A DNA stretch of 64,000 bases from Phycisphaerales bacterium (GTDB taxonomy: Bacteria > Planctomycetota > Phycisphaerae > Phycisphaerales > UBA1924). Location of the stretch: NCBI GenBank assembly GCA_020849615.1, contig JADLFW010000043.1, positions 50,343-114,342 of the forward strand, read 5' to 3'. Both the position numbers and the translations under genes were made by a program. Below the pieces are notes generated by a model. It was not told the DNA's origin. It ran no database searches and saw only the letters and a list, made by a program, of their open reading frames with translations. Shown here piece after piece: positions 9,732 to 17,827 of the stretch (positions are counted from its first letter, which is position 1; each line of letters begins with the position of its first letter).

Positions 9732-11618
9732 ATGAACGCTTTGAATCGTCGCCTGGTGGGTGTGACCGCGGGTCTGCTGATGGCGCTGTGCGGCAGCGCC
9801 GGCGCGCAGGAGCGCAAGCCGCTGCCGCCGCAGCCCGTGCAGCCGCCCGCGGGGATGGAGCGTCTTCCCACGTTCCCGGAGTGGCTGAGCTCGTACCAGG
9901 CGGCGGGCACGCCGCGGCTCCTGTTCTACACCGACCTGATGACGACGAGCCGCGGTGATGCGAAGCTGCTCAACGATGCGGCGACCGTCACGCGGCTGGG
10001 CGGACGGATCGAGCAGTGGTTCCGGGCCCCGGAGGTGCTGCTCTTGAACCCCGGCGCGGTCTCGATCACCACCGAAGAGCAGCGCAAGACGCTCCGCGAC
10101 AACGATGAGTTCGCGGCGGCGACGATGATCGGGCGGATGGCCCAGGCCGACATCATCGTGTTCATCCGGCTGATCGAGCAGTCCGGGCGGAAGGATGGCG
10201 TGCTGTACACCGGCACGTACATCATGGCCGACCTGCGGCAGGGGACTTCGATCGACCGCCACTCGTGGGACATGACGCCCGACCCCGTGTCGGGAGAGCT
10301 CGACGCCACGCGGATGGCGCAGTACGCCCAGGTGCTGGCCGATCGCATCACCAACACCTTCATGCTGCAGTTCCCCCCGAACATCGCAGCGCCGGCGGCG
10401 CCCGTTGCGCCGGCGTCCCCCGCGCCCTCGCCCATCACGGTGCCCGACCAGGGCCCGGGTGCGGCGCCGGGCTCGGCGGTTGTCCCGCAGGCGCCGGCCG
10501 TCGCGCCGGGCAGCACGCCGCCGTCCGCTCCGGGTGCGCCGGTCATCGCGATGCCGGCCCGGCGGTACACGGTGAGGCTGGCGGGCGAGTACGAGGACCA
10601 GCTCATCATCGGGTTCCGCGATGCGCTCACGGGGTTGGCGCGGATGCGGCCCGGCTCGCTGATCGAGCGCGGGCTGAGCGCGGGCGATGGCGGCAAGACG
10701 ATGACGTTCGAGATGATGTATGCGGGCGGGCCGATCGACCTGCAGAACGACCTGGCCGCCGTCGCGGCCGACCGGTTGGAGCAGGATACCTCCGTGCTGG
10801 AGGCGCGGGAGGGGCTGGTGGTGATCCAGCTCCGGCCCGCGCGGGTCAGCGCTCGTGACCGGGCCCTGGTGGCGGGCGGGGACACCTACCGCAACACGGT
10901 CGTGCGGCAGCAGTTCCGCGAGGCGTACAACGCGGCGGGCCGCCCCAGCTTCGCGGTCATGGTGAACGCGGCGGCCGACCCCGGACGCACGGAAGAAATG
11001 CTGGTTCCCCCGGCCGGGCCCGGCGAGCTGGCGAAGAACCCCGAGATGCAGGGACAGCCCGCGATCCCCGCGCAGGTCATCGTCACGCCGCGGATCATCC
11101 TGGGCAACAGCACCGAGACGGGGGGCATCACCGCCGACCTGACGAGCGCCGTCCGTGATGAGATGGCCCGGCGCGAGCGAGAGCTCCGCGAGAGCCGGGC
11201 CGTCGACACGCGCACGATGGAGGACAGCATCTACCAGAAGCTGATCCGTCTGGGTGTCGAGGCCCGTGATCTGGCGGCTGCGCAGGCCGCGGCGGGCCAG
11301 GGCACGCGCGTGGAGGGCCAGGTGCTGAACGAAAAGGACCTGGCCGCCTCGCTGGGCGGGCGGGCCGGGGCGGATGTGATCATCTCCGGCTCCGGACGCA
11401 TCGTGCGGTTCGGGCCCGACGGCTACCCCTCGCGCCTCCGCTACACCTTCCGGGCCTACCGCGTCTCGGACGGCGCGGTCATCGCGGCGGACTCCGTCGA
11501 GGATGATGTCGACTACACCAAGCCGCAGTGGTCGCGGGCCATCGAGCGCCTCGCCGAGGAGGCCGCGGGCAAGATGGCGGGCCAGATGCTCGACCGCTGG
11601 AACAGCGGGCAGAAGTAG
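9732..11618 (+). CDS. Large exported protein with LpoB/CsgG-like segments
   Basis: 628 residues with a Sec signal peptide cut near residue 25 (GSAGA-QE). Residues ~30-215 form one globular segment (LLFYTDLMTTSRGDAKLL, ADIIVFIRLIEQ). A Pro/Ala-rich linker spans ~215-280, and a second segment covers ~280-400. A third, ~440-628, ends ADVIISGSGRIVRFGPDGY ... RLRYTFRAYRVSDGAVI, which resembles the closing strands of LpoB/CsgG-type folds. It therefore looks like a multi-domain relative or partner of the upstream lipoproteins. No family can be named with certainty. It is periplasmic or envelope-bound and is the last gene of the cluster. Confidence 0.62.
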   Translation: MNALNRRLVGVTAGLLMALCGSAGAQERKPLPPQPVQPPAGMERLPTFPEWLSSYQAAGTPRLLFYTDLMTTSRGDAKLLNDAATVTRLGGRIEQWFRAPEVLLLNPGAVSITTEEQRKTLRDNDEFAAATMIGRMAQADIIVFIRLIEQSGRKDGVLYTGTYIMADLRQGTSIDRHSWDMTPDPVSGELDATRMAQYAQVLADRITNTFMLQFPPNIAAPAAPVAPASPAPSPITVPDQGPGAAPGSAVVPQAPAVAPGSTPPSAPGAPVIAMPARRYTVRLAGEYEDQLIIGFRDALTGLARMRPGSLIERGLSAGDGGKTMTFEMMYAGGPIDLQNDLAAVAADRLEQDTSVLEAREGLVVIQLRPARVSARDRALVAGGDTYRNTVVRQQFREAYNAAGRPSFAVMVNAAADPGRTEEMLVPPAGPGELAKNPEMQGQPAIPAQVIVTPRIILGNSTETGGITADLTSAVRDEMARRERELRESRAVDTRTMEDSIYQKLIRLGVEARDLAAAQAAAGQGTRVEGQVLNEKDLAASLGGRAGADVIISGSGRIVRFGPDGYPSRLRYTFRAYRVSDGAVIAADSVEDDVDYTKPQWSRAIERLAEEAAGKMAGQMLDRWNSGQK

Positions 11619-11625
11619 CCGCTCC

Positions 11626-11631
11626 TATCCT
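11626..11631 (+). promoter_or_regulatory. -10-like box close to the purE start
   Basis: TATCCT lies 5 nt before the purE ATG, so a transcript initiated from it would be leaderless or nearly so. No convincing -35 box was seen. Confidence 0.4.
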
Positions 11632-11636
11632 CCGGC

Positions 11637-12131
11637 ATGGCCAATCCTCCACTCGTCGGCGTCATCATGGGCAGCAAGTCCGACTGGGACACCATGAGGC
11701 ACGCGGCCGAGACGCTGGAGGAACTCGGGGTGCCGCACGAGACCAGGGTTGTCTCCGCGCACCGCACACCCGACTGGCTGATGGAGTACGCCGGGACGGC
11801 CGAGGAGCGGGGGCTCGAGGTCATCATCGCCGGCGCGGGCGGGGCGGCCCATCTGCCCGGGATGGCCGCCAGCAAGACGGTGCTTCCGGTGCTGGGCGTG
11901 CCGATCGAGAGCAAGGCGCTCAACGGCATGGATTCGCTGCTGTCGATCGTGCAGATGCCGGGCGGAGTCCCGGTCGGCACGCTGGCGATCGGCAAGCCCG
12001 GCGCGATCAACGCGGCCCTGCTGGCGGCGTCGATCCTGGGGTCCAGGCACCCCGAGTTCAGGGAGGCGGTGCGGGGCTTCCGCCAGACGCGCACGCAGAA
12101 GGTGCTGGATGAGCGCGATCCGCAGGCATGA
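11637..12131 (+). CDS. purE: N5-carboxyaminoimidazole ribonucleotide mutase PurE
   Basis: 164 residues, the usual length of class I PurE. The enzyme converts N5-CAIR to CAIR in purine biosynthesis, in the cytoplasm. Family landmarks are all present: [13 protein letters not shown] at the N-terminus, the SAHRTPD loop with the catalytic His, the [11 protein letters not shown]ly-rich loop, and the C-terminal [18 protein letters not shown] helix. Its partner purK lies downstream on the same strand but is separated by two genes on the opposite strand. Expression probably starts from the TATCCT box just upstream. Confidence 0.95.
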   Translation: MANPPLVGVIMGSKSDWDTMRHAAETLEELGVPHETRVVSAHRTPDWLMEYAGTAEERGLEVIIAGAGGAAHLPGMAASKTVLPVLGVPIESKALNGMDSLLSIVQMPGGVPVGTLAIGKPGAINAALLAASILGSRHPEFREAVRGFRQTRTQKVLDERDPQA

Positions 12132-12153
12132 TCCTGGCGTGATTCTGACGGGA

Positions 12154-12507
12154 TCAGGCGCTGGCGGCGGCGGCCCGTGCTGATTCGTAGTGCTCGACCG
12201 CGCGAATGACCTCGGGGATGTACGTGTAGACGGGCCCGCCCTGCATGACGACGGCGACGCCGGCGGCCTCAAGGATCTGCTCCGGGGTGGCGCCATTCTT
12301 GAGGCACTTCTCGACGTGCGAGTAGATGCACGGCTCGCAGCGCATGGCGATGCCGATGCCCAGCGCGATCAGTTCCTTCTCGCGGACGGTCAGGGCGCCT
12401 TCCTTCATGAGCGACTGGAAGAACCCGCCGAAGGCCTTGGCGATGTCGGGGGTGCGCTGTTTCATGGCGGCCATGCCGCGGGACCATTCGGGGGCATCGA
12501 ACTTCAT
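12154..12507 (-). CDS. AhpD-like carboxymuconolactone decarboxylase family protein
   Basis: 117 residues, one CMD domain. The signature is CEPCIYSHVEKC: a CxxC pair followed by His and a third Cys, as in AhpD-type peroxidase-reducing proteins. GATPEQILEAAGVAVVMQGG follows in the expected helix. The CxxC suggests a thiol-disulfide or peroxidase-linked role; the substrate is unknown. It lies 11 nt downstream of the rhodanese gene on the same strand, behind an AAAGGA ribosome-binding site, so the two form a small sulfur/redox operon. Confidence 0.82.
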   Translation of the reverse strand: MKFDAPEWSRGMAAMKQRTPDIAKAFGGFFQSLMKEGALTVREKELIALGIGIAMRCEPCIYSHVEKCLKNGATPEQILEAAGVAVVMQGGPVYTYIPEVIRAVEHYESARAAAASA

Positions 12508-12518
12508 GGAGGGTCCTT

Positions 12519-13040
12519 TCAGCTGAGGCGGTTCCAGGGCATCCGGGCCAGGATCGCGGCGAGGCCGCAGGTCCCGGTGGCGCCGGCGAACGCAAGGCCC
12601 GCGCCGAGGACTCCGGTCACCAGCAGGAACCCGGGTGAGGTGGTGTACGCGAGGATGGAGGCGGCGAGCGTGAGGACGCCGACGGTGAGCTGGACCTGGC
12701 GGATGATGGAGATGGCAGGCCCGCGCCCCGCATCGGTCGGCAGCCCGGCCTTGGTCCAGGCATCCAGCCCGCCTTTGAGCGAGCAGACTTCGCAGCCGGC
12801 GGCGGCGAGCCGGGCCGCGGCTTCGAGAGATCGCTTGCCGCCCTTGCAGTTGACGACCAGGGCCTGGCCCGGCTCGGCCCGGATGGCGCCGGGGTCGAAG
12901 CGGGAGAGGGGGGCGGAGCGGGCGCCCGGGATGCGCCGGGCCGCGAACTCATCGGGCTCACGGACATCGAACAGAATGGCCCGGCGTTCGCGCAGCCACT
13001 CGTTGAGGGTGGAGGGCTCGATCTCGCGGATGCTGCTCAT
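12519..13040 (-). CDS. Membrane-anchored rhodanese (YgaP-like)
   Basis: 173 residues. Residues ~5-105 are a rhodanese domain with FDVREPDEF and the persulfide-forming Cys65 in VVNCKGGKRS. Residues ~108-165 match the DUF2892 membrane anchor, with two hydrophobic helices. The combination is that of the inner-membrane sulfurtransferase YgaP. It transfers sulfane sulfur to a thiol acceptor at the membrane. It is the first gene of a two-gene unit with the AhpD-like gene, placed between purE and purK but on the other strand. Confidence 0.85.
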   Translation of the reverse strand: MSSIREIEPSTLNEWLRERRAILFDVREPDEFAARRIPGARSAPLSRFDPGAIRAEPGQALVVNCKGGKRSLEAAARLAAAGCEVCSLKGGLDAWTKAGLPTDAGRGPAISIIRQVQLTVGVLTLAASILAYTTSPGFLLVTGVLGAGLAFAGATGTCGLAAILARMPWNRLS

Positions 13041-13156
13041 GGTTGGCTCCCGGGGATGTGCCGGTCCCCACCTGGTTGGAGGCGCGCCGGGGTTTGGAGG
13101 TTCCCGCTCTTGTGGGCGGATATGCTCGCGGGCCTCGGGGGAACGGCGGGCTACGC

Positions 13157-14257
13157 ATGGTCATCGGGATTCTTGGCGGCGGTCAGCTGGGTCGGATGCT
13201 CGCGCTCGCGGGCTACGAGCTCGGGCTGCGCTTCCGGTTCCTGGATCCGTCGCCGAAAGCACCGGCCGGGCACGTGGGCGACCTGGTGGTGGGGGATTAC
13301 CTCGACCCCGCGGCGGTAGATCGTTTCGCGGCCGGGTGCGAGGTCATCACCTACGAGTTTGAGAACGTGCCGGTGGAGGCGGTGAAGAAGCTGGCGGCCC
13401 GGCTGCCGGTGTACCCGCCGGTGCGGGCGCTGGAGGTGGGGCAGGACCGCATCGCCGAGAAGACGCTCTTCGCCTCGCTGGGGCTGGAGGTGCCGGCGTT
13501 TCGGGCGGTGGGGTCATCCGCGGAGGTGCGGGCCGCGGCCCGTGAGATCGGGCTGCCCGCGGTGCTCAAGACCCGGCGGATGGGGTACGACGGCAAGGGT
13601 CAGGCGGTGATCCGGACCGAGGTTGAGATGGAGGCGGCGTGGGCCCGCATCGGCGAGCACCCGGGCGGGCTGATCCTCGAGCAGATGGTGGCTTTCGAGC
13701 GCGAGCTGTCGGTGATCTCGGTGCGGTCGAGGTCGGGGGAGATGCGGTACTACCCGCTGATCGAGAACGTGCACGCGGGGGGGATCCTGGCCCGTTCGAC
13801 CGCGCCCGCGCCGCGGGTGTCGGCGGCGCTGCGGGCGCGGGCCGAATCGGCGGCCCGGGCCGTGGCCGCGCACCTGAACTACGTCGGCGTGCTGACGCTG
13901 GAGCTCTTCCAGGTGGGGGAGCGGCTGCTGGTCAACGAGATGGCGCCGCGTGTGCACAACTCGGGGCACTGGACGATCGACGGGTCGGTGGCGGGCCAGT
14001 TCGAGAACCACGTCCGGGCCGTGGCGGGTTGGCCGCTGGGATCGACCGCGATGGCGGCCGAGTCGGTGGCGATGATGAACCTGGTGGGGCACATCCCCGA
14101 CCGGGCCGCGGTGCTGGAAGTTCCCGGTGCGCACCTGCACCTGTACGGCAAATCACCCAGGCCCGGGCGCAAGGTCGGGCACATTACGATCGCGGGGAGC
14201 ACAGCCGACGTGAAGGCCGCGGAGGCCCGGCTGGCGACGATCGTGCAGCGGTCCTGA
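13157..14257 (+). CDS. purK: N5-carboxyaminoimidazole ribonucleotide synthase PurK
   Basis: 366 residues, normal length. An ATP-grasp ligase making N5-CAIR from AIR, bicarbonate and ATP; it feeds PurE. The N-terminus MVIGILGGGQLGRMLALAG defines the start; a longer in-frame reading exists but adds 38 atypical residues. Other landmarks are EFENVP, KTRRMGYDGKGQ (ATP-binding), LILEQMVAFERELS, and VNEMAPRVHNSGHWTIDG. The C-terminal domain ends HLYGK...RKVGHITI, typical for PurK. Convergent with the methyltransferase gene 16 nt downstream. Confidence 0.95.
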   Translation: MVIGILGGGQLGRMLALAGYELGLRFRFLDPSPKAPAGHVGDLVVGDYLDPAAVDRFAAGCEVITYEFENVPVEAVKKLAARLPVYPPVRALEVGQDRIAEKTLFASLGLEVPAFRAVGSSAEVRAAAREIGLPAVLKTRRMGYDGKGQAVIRTEVEMEAAWARIGEHPGGLILEQMVAFERELSVISVRSRSGEMRYYPLIENVHAGGILARSTAPAPRVSAALRARAESAARAVAAHLNYVGVLTLELFQVGERLLVNEMAPRVHNSGHWTIDGSVAGQFENHVRAVAGWPLGSTAMAAESVAMMNLVGHIPDRAAVLEVPGAHLHLYGKSPRPGRKVGHITIAGSTADVKAAEARLATIVQRS

Positions 14258-14273
14258 AAGGGCCGGGCCCGGG

Positions 14274-14846
14274 TCACGCCGCGGCGATCTTGCCGGAGCC
14301 TTCGGCGGGCTTCTCGAACACGAAAAGGTGGTTGAGGCCGAGCTGGAACGACGCCCGTCGGTGGAGGCGGAATCCGGCCCGTTCGAAGATAGCGGGGGTC
14401 TGGCGGATGTCGTAGCCGTGGTGCTCTTCGAGGGACATGCCGTGGATGAGGTGGACGAACCGCAGCACGGCCAGGATGTGATCAACGCCGGGGCTGGGGA
14501 CCGTGATGATGACGCGGCCGCGGGGCGCCAGCAGTCGGAAGCACTCGCGGGCCAGGCCGTCGGTGTCCTGGATGTGCTCGAGGACCGCGAGCATCGTGAT
14601 GGCGTCGAAGTCGCCGGGCCCGAAGGGGTGCGTGCCCGGGATCGTGCCGCGGTGGATGGTGATGCCATCGCGTGTGGCGGGCTCGGCCAGGGGGTCGATG
14701 CCCGCGGCCGAGGTCAGGCGCGGGCGGACGGCGTCGATGAGGCTGGTATCAAAGCAGCCGACATCCAGCAGGCGATCGCCCCGGCGGATGAACGGTGCGG
14801 CCTTGCGGATGCGCCAGCGCTGCAGGATGCGGTCGACGAGCTTCAT
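14274..14846 (-). CDS. SAM-dependent class I methyltransferase
   Basis: 190 residues. Motif I is LLDVGCFDTSLIDAV, motif II GIDPLA, and DAITMLAVLEHIQD is the methyltransferase_11-type motif IV. RGRVIITVPSPGVDHIL follows. The substrate is not apparent. It lies 21 nt after the glycosyltransferase gene and is the last of three minus-strand genes, so it probably modifies the glycan or lipid carrier product of that set. Confidence 0.82.
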   Translation of the reverse strand: MKLVDRILQRWRIRKAAPFIRRGDRLLDVGCFDTSLIDAVRPRLTSAAGIDPLAEPATRDGITIHRGTIPGTHPFGPGDFDAITMLAVLEHIQDTDGLARECFRLLAPRGRVIITVPSPGVDHILAVLRFVHLIHGMSLEEHHGYDIRQTPAIFERAGFRLHRRASFQLGLNHLFVFEKPAEGSGKIAAA

Positions 14847-14867
14847 GAGTGGATCAGGGAACGCCGG

Positions 14868-16088
14868 TCAGGATCGGCGGATGCCGAGCATGCTGTAGAC
14901 AAAGGACATCAGCACGGTCTGGGCGCCCAGGGCGATGAGGATCGAGCCGATGATCATCGGGCGGACGGCCTTGCTGGCGTCCATCGCGCCAAAGTCCACC
15001 TTCGCCCACGCCGCCAGCAGCGAGGCGATGAACGCCAGGCCCGCCGTCACCAGCACCCCGCCCGCGATGAGCCCGCGCTCCAGCGTGAAGACGCGGAAGA
15101 GGGACTGGAGGCGGTGCGAGGGCGGGCCGATCTCGGTGATGACGCCGTGGATCCGCATGGCGATCGCGGTCGTGATCCACATGTAGCCCAGCAGGACGGC
15201 GAAGCCCGCGGCGATGAGGCTGTTGACGTCGAAGGCGACGCCGCCGACGAAATAAGGCCGCAGCGCGACCAGGCCCGCGCCGACCAGGCCCAGCAGCAGC
15301 AGGGCCAGGCCCGGCATGAAGAGGGTCCAGCGCGGCGAGAGGACCATCATGAAGCGCAGGTGCCGCCAGCCATCGCGCCAGGGGCGGAGGTGGGGCGGGC
15401 GGGAGCGGCCGTCGGGGTGCAGGAAGATGGGAACCTCGGTGATCCTTTGCCCGCGGCAGGTGGACTTGATCACCATCTCGGAGGCGAACTCCATGCCGGT
15501 CGTGCGCACGCCCAGCTGCTGGTACGCGTCCTTGGAGAAGGCCCGGAGGCCGCAGTGGAAGTCGCGCGCCGGGCACTTGAAGAGCAGGCGTCCGATGAAG
15601 GACAGGATCGGGTTGCCGATGTAGCGGTTCTTCCAGGGCATGGCGCCGGGCTTGATGCCGCCGAGAAAGCGGTTGCCCATCACCAGGTCGTAGCCCTCAC
15701 GGAGCTTGTTGATGAACGTCATCCCCTCGCCGAAGTCGTAGGACATGTCGGCATCACCCATGATGACGTAGCGGCCGCGGGCGGCTTCGATGCCGCCCAT
15801 GAGGGCGGCGCCGTAGCCTCGGCGGGTGACGCTCACCACGCGGGCGCCCGCGCGGGTGGCGATCTGCTGGGAGCCGTCGGTCGAGCCGTTGTCGGCGATG
15901 ACGACCTCGCCCGCCAGGCCGTTGCGTTCGAGGCAGCCGCGGGCGGCCCGGATGCAGCTCTCGAGGGTCTCGGCCTCGTTCAGGCAGGGGATGACGTACG
16001 AGACTTCCAGCTCGCCCGGTTTGGGTTCGATCTGCGAGGATGGCGTACTGACCGGGGCGCTCTGCGGCGCTGCCGAGCTGGTGCTCAT
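14868..16088 (-). CDS. GtrB/DPM1-like membrane glycosyltransferase family 2
   Basis: 406 residues. The GT-A domain spans ~28-260: YVIPCLNEAETLESCI at the start, IADNGSTDGSQQI, and the metal-binding GDADMSYDF. The C-terminal ~130 residues hold about four hydrophobic helices (LFMPGLALLLLGLVGAGLV and others). This is the architecture of polyisoprenyl-phosphate glucosyl- or mannosyltransferases that load a sugar on the lipid carrier for later transfer across the membrane. The start ATG at 16088 overlaps the stop of the upstream ArnT-like gene (ATGA); a longer in-frame reading merely shadows that gene. Confidence 0.88.
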   Translation of the reverse strand: MSTSSAAPQSAPVSTPSSQIEPKPGELEVSYVIPCLNEAETLESCIRAARGCLERNGLAGEVVIADNGSTDGSQQIATRAGARVVSVTRRGYGAALMGGIEAARGRYVIMGDADMSYDFGEGMTFINKLREGYDLVMGNRFLGGIKPGAMPWKNRYIGNPILSFIGRLLFKCPARDFHCGLRAFSKDAYQQLGVRTTGMEFASEMVIKSTCRGQRITEVPIFLHPDGRSRPPHLRPWRDGWRHLRFMMVLSPRWTLFMPGLALLLLGLVGAGLVALRPYFVGGVAFDVNSLIAAGFAVLLGYMWITTAIAMRIHGVITEIGPPSHRLQSLFRVFTLERGLIAGGVLVTAGLAFIASLLAAWAKVDFGAMDASKAVRPMIIGSILIALGAQTVLMSFVYSMLGIRRS

Positions 16089-17638
16089 GAAACGGGCTCC
16101 TGCGTGGGAACGGGCGCCGGCACGGGGGTCGCCGGTCGGGCTTCGTTCGGCGCGGGGGACCCTGATTTGTAGGCTTCTTCCGTCATCCGGGCCGGGCTGC
16201 CGCGGCGAAAGAGCCCCGCCGACAGGGGGATCAGCATCCCCAGCGGGATGTACCACGCGGCCCACGCGGGCATCGAATACCGGCTGAAGGGCAGCAGCAT
16301 CGCCGCGTGGGCGAAGTAGTACGCGCCGGTGCCGGCGATCACCAGCGAGACGCCCCACGTGGCCCGGCGACGCAGGCCCGCCACTCCGCACAGCACCGCG
16401 CCCAGCAGCAGCGGGATCTGCGGCAGGCCCTCGATGTGGTGCAGCTCCAGCCACCGGGCCGCGCGGGCGGGCGGGCCGACGCCGCCCGGCATCGCGAAGG
16501 TCGCCATCCCCGGGGCGACGGCGTTGAACTGGAAGTTGGGGGCGGCGAAGCCGTACTTCGTCCCGTCGAGCCCGAGCCGGCCCGTGAACCCGGCGGTCTC
16601 GCTGTAGGTGAAGATCGAGTTCTTGGGGAAGCGGTTGAGCTGCCACAGCCCGGCCTCGAAGAGCACACTGGCGTACCTCCCCGGGTTCTCGCGGATGCTG
16701 GCCCGGGTCCAGTCGACCAGCAGTTGCCGCCGGGTCGGGTCGTACCACCCGTTGATCGCGTTCAGGAACTCGTGGACCTTCCCCTCGTGTTTGGGGTCGG
16801 CTTTCAGGGTGGCGTAGGCGGTAGCGACCTCGGGGGGGAGTTCGAACGTGTCGCTGAGCAGCGAGGTGCGGCAGAGGCCGGTCCACATCAGGACTTCGGT
16901 GCCGGTGGCCAGCCCCGGCACGTTGCGGCGATGGTTGTGGGCCAGCCAGGGGGCGATCGTTGCGCCCAACCCGATCGCGAGGGCGGCGGTGTACACCGCG
17001 GCCCAGCGCCACGATCGCCAGGAATGAAGCAGCCATCCGAGGGCCAGGAAGGGGATCACGCTCTGGAAGCTGGGCCGGACGAGGCAGGCGAAGCCGAGCA
17101 GCGCGCCCAGCAGCAGGCCGATCACCAGGCCCGTCCCGGCGCGCTGAGGTCGCAGCAGCGCCAGGGCGACGGCGAGCACCATGCAGAAGCAGCTCAGGGT
17201 TTCGGTGAGGGCGTAGGACTCGAAAGCGAGCTGCCAGGGGTCCAGGGATGAGAGCACGCCCGCGGCGATGGCGCAGCCGCGCGACAGGGGCAATCCGCGC
17301 GTGGCCCGGGCCACGGCGGCGGCGACGATGAGCGCCGAGAGCACCCCCAGCGCGTGCTGGGCGATGAGGACCCCGACGGCATTGACGCCGAAGGTGTCGT
17401 AAACGGCGGCGAGAAAGAGCGGGTAGCCGGGCGTGCGGATGGGCGGGATGGTGGTGGCCTTGCCGGATGCGAACTCACGCCCCCATTCCAGGTACCCCGT
17501 GCTGTCGTTGGTGATGATGAGGGGCATCGAGCCCAGCATCCACACCCGGGCCGTCGCGGCGATGATGAACACCACGACCAGCATGCGGGCCGGGCGCCAT
17601 CGCGGCGGGGGGAGCGGGTCGCGGGGGGCTTGGGCCAT
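16085..17638 (-). CDS. ArnT/PMT-like polytopic membrane glycosyltransferase
   Basis: About 517 residues from the ATG at 17638 (an ATG at 17689 would add 17 residues with no signal-like features). Roughly ten hydrophobic helices occupy residues ~20-260 and the C-terminus. After the first helix comes ITNDSTGYLEWGREFASG, with an acidic residue in the first loop, as in the GT-C fold of ArnT/PMT proteins that use polyprenyl-phosphate sugars. It is the first gene of a minus-strand operon with the GtrB-like enzyme, which would make its donor. The acceptor is unknown. Confidence 0.75.
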   Translation of the reverse strand: MAQAPRDPLPPPRWRPARMLVVVFIIAATARVWMLGSMPLIITNDSTGYLEWGREFASGKATTIPPIRTPGYPLFLAAVYDTFGVNAVGVLIAQHALGVLSALIVAAAVARATRGLPLSRGCAIAAGVLSSLDPWQLAFESYALTETLSCFCMVLAVALALLRPQRAGTGLVIGLLLGALLGFACLVRPSFQSVIPFLALGWLLHSWRSWRWAAVYTAALAIGLGATIAPWLAHNHRRNVPGLATGTEVLMWTGLCRTSLLSDTFELPPEVATAYATLKADPKHEGKVHEFLNAINGWYDPTRRQLLVDWTRASIRENPGRYASVLFEAGLWQLNRFPKNSIFTYSETAGFTGRLGLDGTKYGFAAPNFQFNAVAPGMATFAMPGGVGPPARAARWLELHHIEGLPQIPLLLGAVLCGVAGLRRRATWGVSLVIAGTGAYYFAHAAMLLPFSRYSMPAWAAWYIPLGMLIPLSAGLFRRGSPARMTEEAYKSGSPAPNEARPATPVPAPVPTQEPVS

Positions 17639-17827
17639 GTTGGAGCAGGGTAACTCGGGCGGACCTTGCCGGCGCGTCGGGAGGTCCATCTGTGCCGGTT
17701 GCGCCGCCTCAAACGTGTGGGACGGGCCCGCGCTGGTTCACGGTCCCGCTTCCATGACCGATAGTCGAGGGGGGACGGAACCAGCACCACCCGGGCCGGG
17801 CCCGGGCCAGACACGGAGCGACGACAC

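Noticed and set aside
16089..17036. N-terminal extension of the glycosyltransferase
   Set aside because: It is the shadow frame of the ArnT-like gene; the ATG at 16088 overlaps that gene's stop and begins a normal GT2 protein.
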